Below, piece after piece: positions 63,986 to 64,000 of a stretch of 64,000 nucleotides of DNA. Origin of the DNA: Bacteroidales bacterium UBA6267. Its GTDB lineage: Bacteria; Bacteroidota; Bacteroidia; Bacteroidales; UBA1556. Position 1 is the stretch's first letter. The number at the start of each line of letters is the position of its first letter. The notes below the pieces were generated by a model, which was not told where the DNA came from, did no database searches, and saw only the letters and a list, made by a program, of their open reading frames with translations. The stretch is from positions 80,202 to 144,201 of the forward strand of contig DJVB01000061.1 in NCBI GenBank assembly GCA_002440745.1. The letters run 5' to 3'. The translations under genes and the position numbers were made by a program.

Positions 63986-64000
63986 AATTGTCAAATTTTT

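Overview
The window looks like a chromosomal segment of a Bacteroidota bacterium, most likely a free-living or anaerobic member of the Bacteroidales/Marinilabiliales type. Several things in the sequence point that way: a T9SS type B (CHU_C) sorting domain beside a PorP/SprF protein, a lipid-linked sugar transferase of Bacteroidota type, a Wzi-like capsule protein, promoter boxes of the form TAnnTTTG, an EF-G2-like paralogue, and heptanucleotide arrays of a kind I associate with this phylum. No rRNA, tRNA or CRISPR array was seen.

Layout. 1-9.8 kb holds housekeeping and envelope genes: partial kbl, an EF-G2-like factor with its own terminator, a sugar transferase diverging from a Wzi-like outer-membrane protein, an ROK sugar kinase, a conserved uncharacterised protein and aspartokinase. 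9.8-16.6 kb is a seven-gene minus-strand operon that encodes a TetR regulator, a TolC-like channel, an HlyD-like lipoprotein, two ABC ATPases and two ABC-2 permeases, i.e. a complete tripartite exporter. 16.7-25.1 kb carries a short-chain dehydrogenase and then an N-type F-ATPase operon in the order atpD-C-Q-R-B-(extra gene)-E-F-A-G. It has no separate delta gene, and a membrane-anchored sensor-like gene is inserted between atpB and atpE. The operon ends at a perfect 21-bp inverted repeat. 25.3-32.6 kb contains mrdA-rodA, rnpA, a PPi-type phosphofructokinase, a ComEA-like protein and an MFS/POT-like transporter.

32.6-44 kb is a surface-protein region. It holds an ankyrin protein fused to a probable beta-barrel, a small lipoprotein, and a four-gene operon made of a 1881-residue repeat protein, a 530-residue Ig/PKD-repeat protein, a 343-residue CHU_C protein and a PorP/SprF protein. 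The first two lack a recognised T9SS sorting domain, but both end in the same tail, TS(N/P)IFHF. The second and third share a homologous N-terminal domain. I read the four genes as one secreted, cell-anchored assembly. 44-53.3 kb is core again: dnaE with a fused proofreading exonuclease, secA and hldD.

53.4-64 kb is a mosaic accessory island around polysaccharide genes. It contains a winged-helix/nucleotidyltransferase-like regulator with a palindrome over its promoter, an AAA ATPase plus PD-(D/E)XK-like nuclease pair (candidate defence system), a TviB-like dehydrogenase and TviC-like epimerase, a second type of AAA ATPase, two tandem AbiEii-type toxin-antitoxin modules, cysD, and two four-helix-bundle (S23-type) genes. 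The intergenic spaces here hold short tandem arrays with 7-bp or 14-bp period. One S23 gene sits between arrays that are reverse complements of each other, and one array has run into the start of the epimerase gene.

The strongest candidates for something undescribed are the IFHF-tailed surface system, the ATPase-nuclease pair, the sensor-like gene inside the N-ATPase operon, and the heptamer arrays with their S23 genes.
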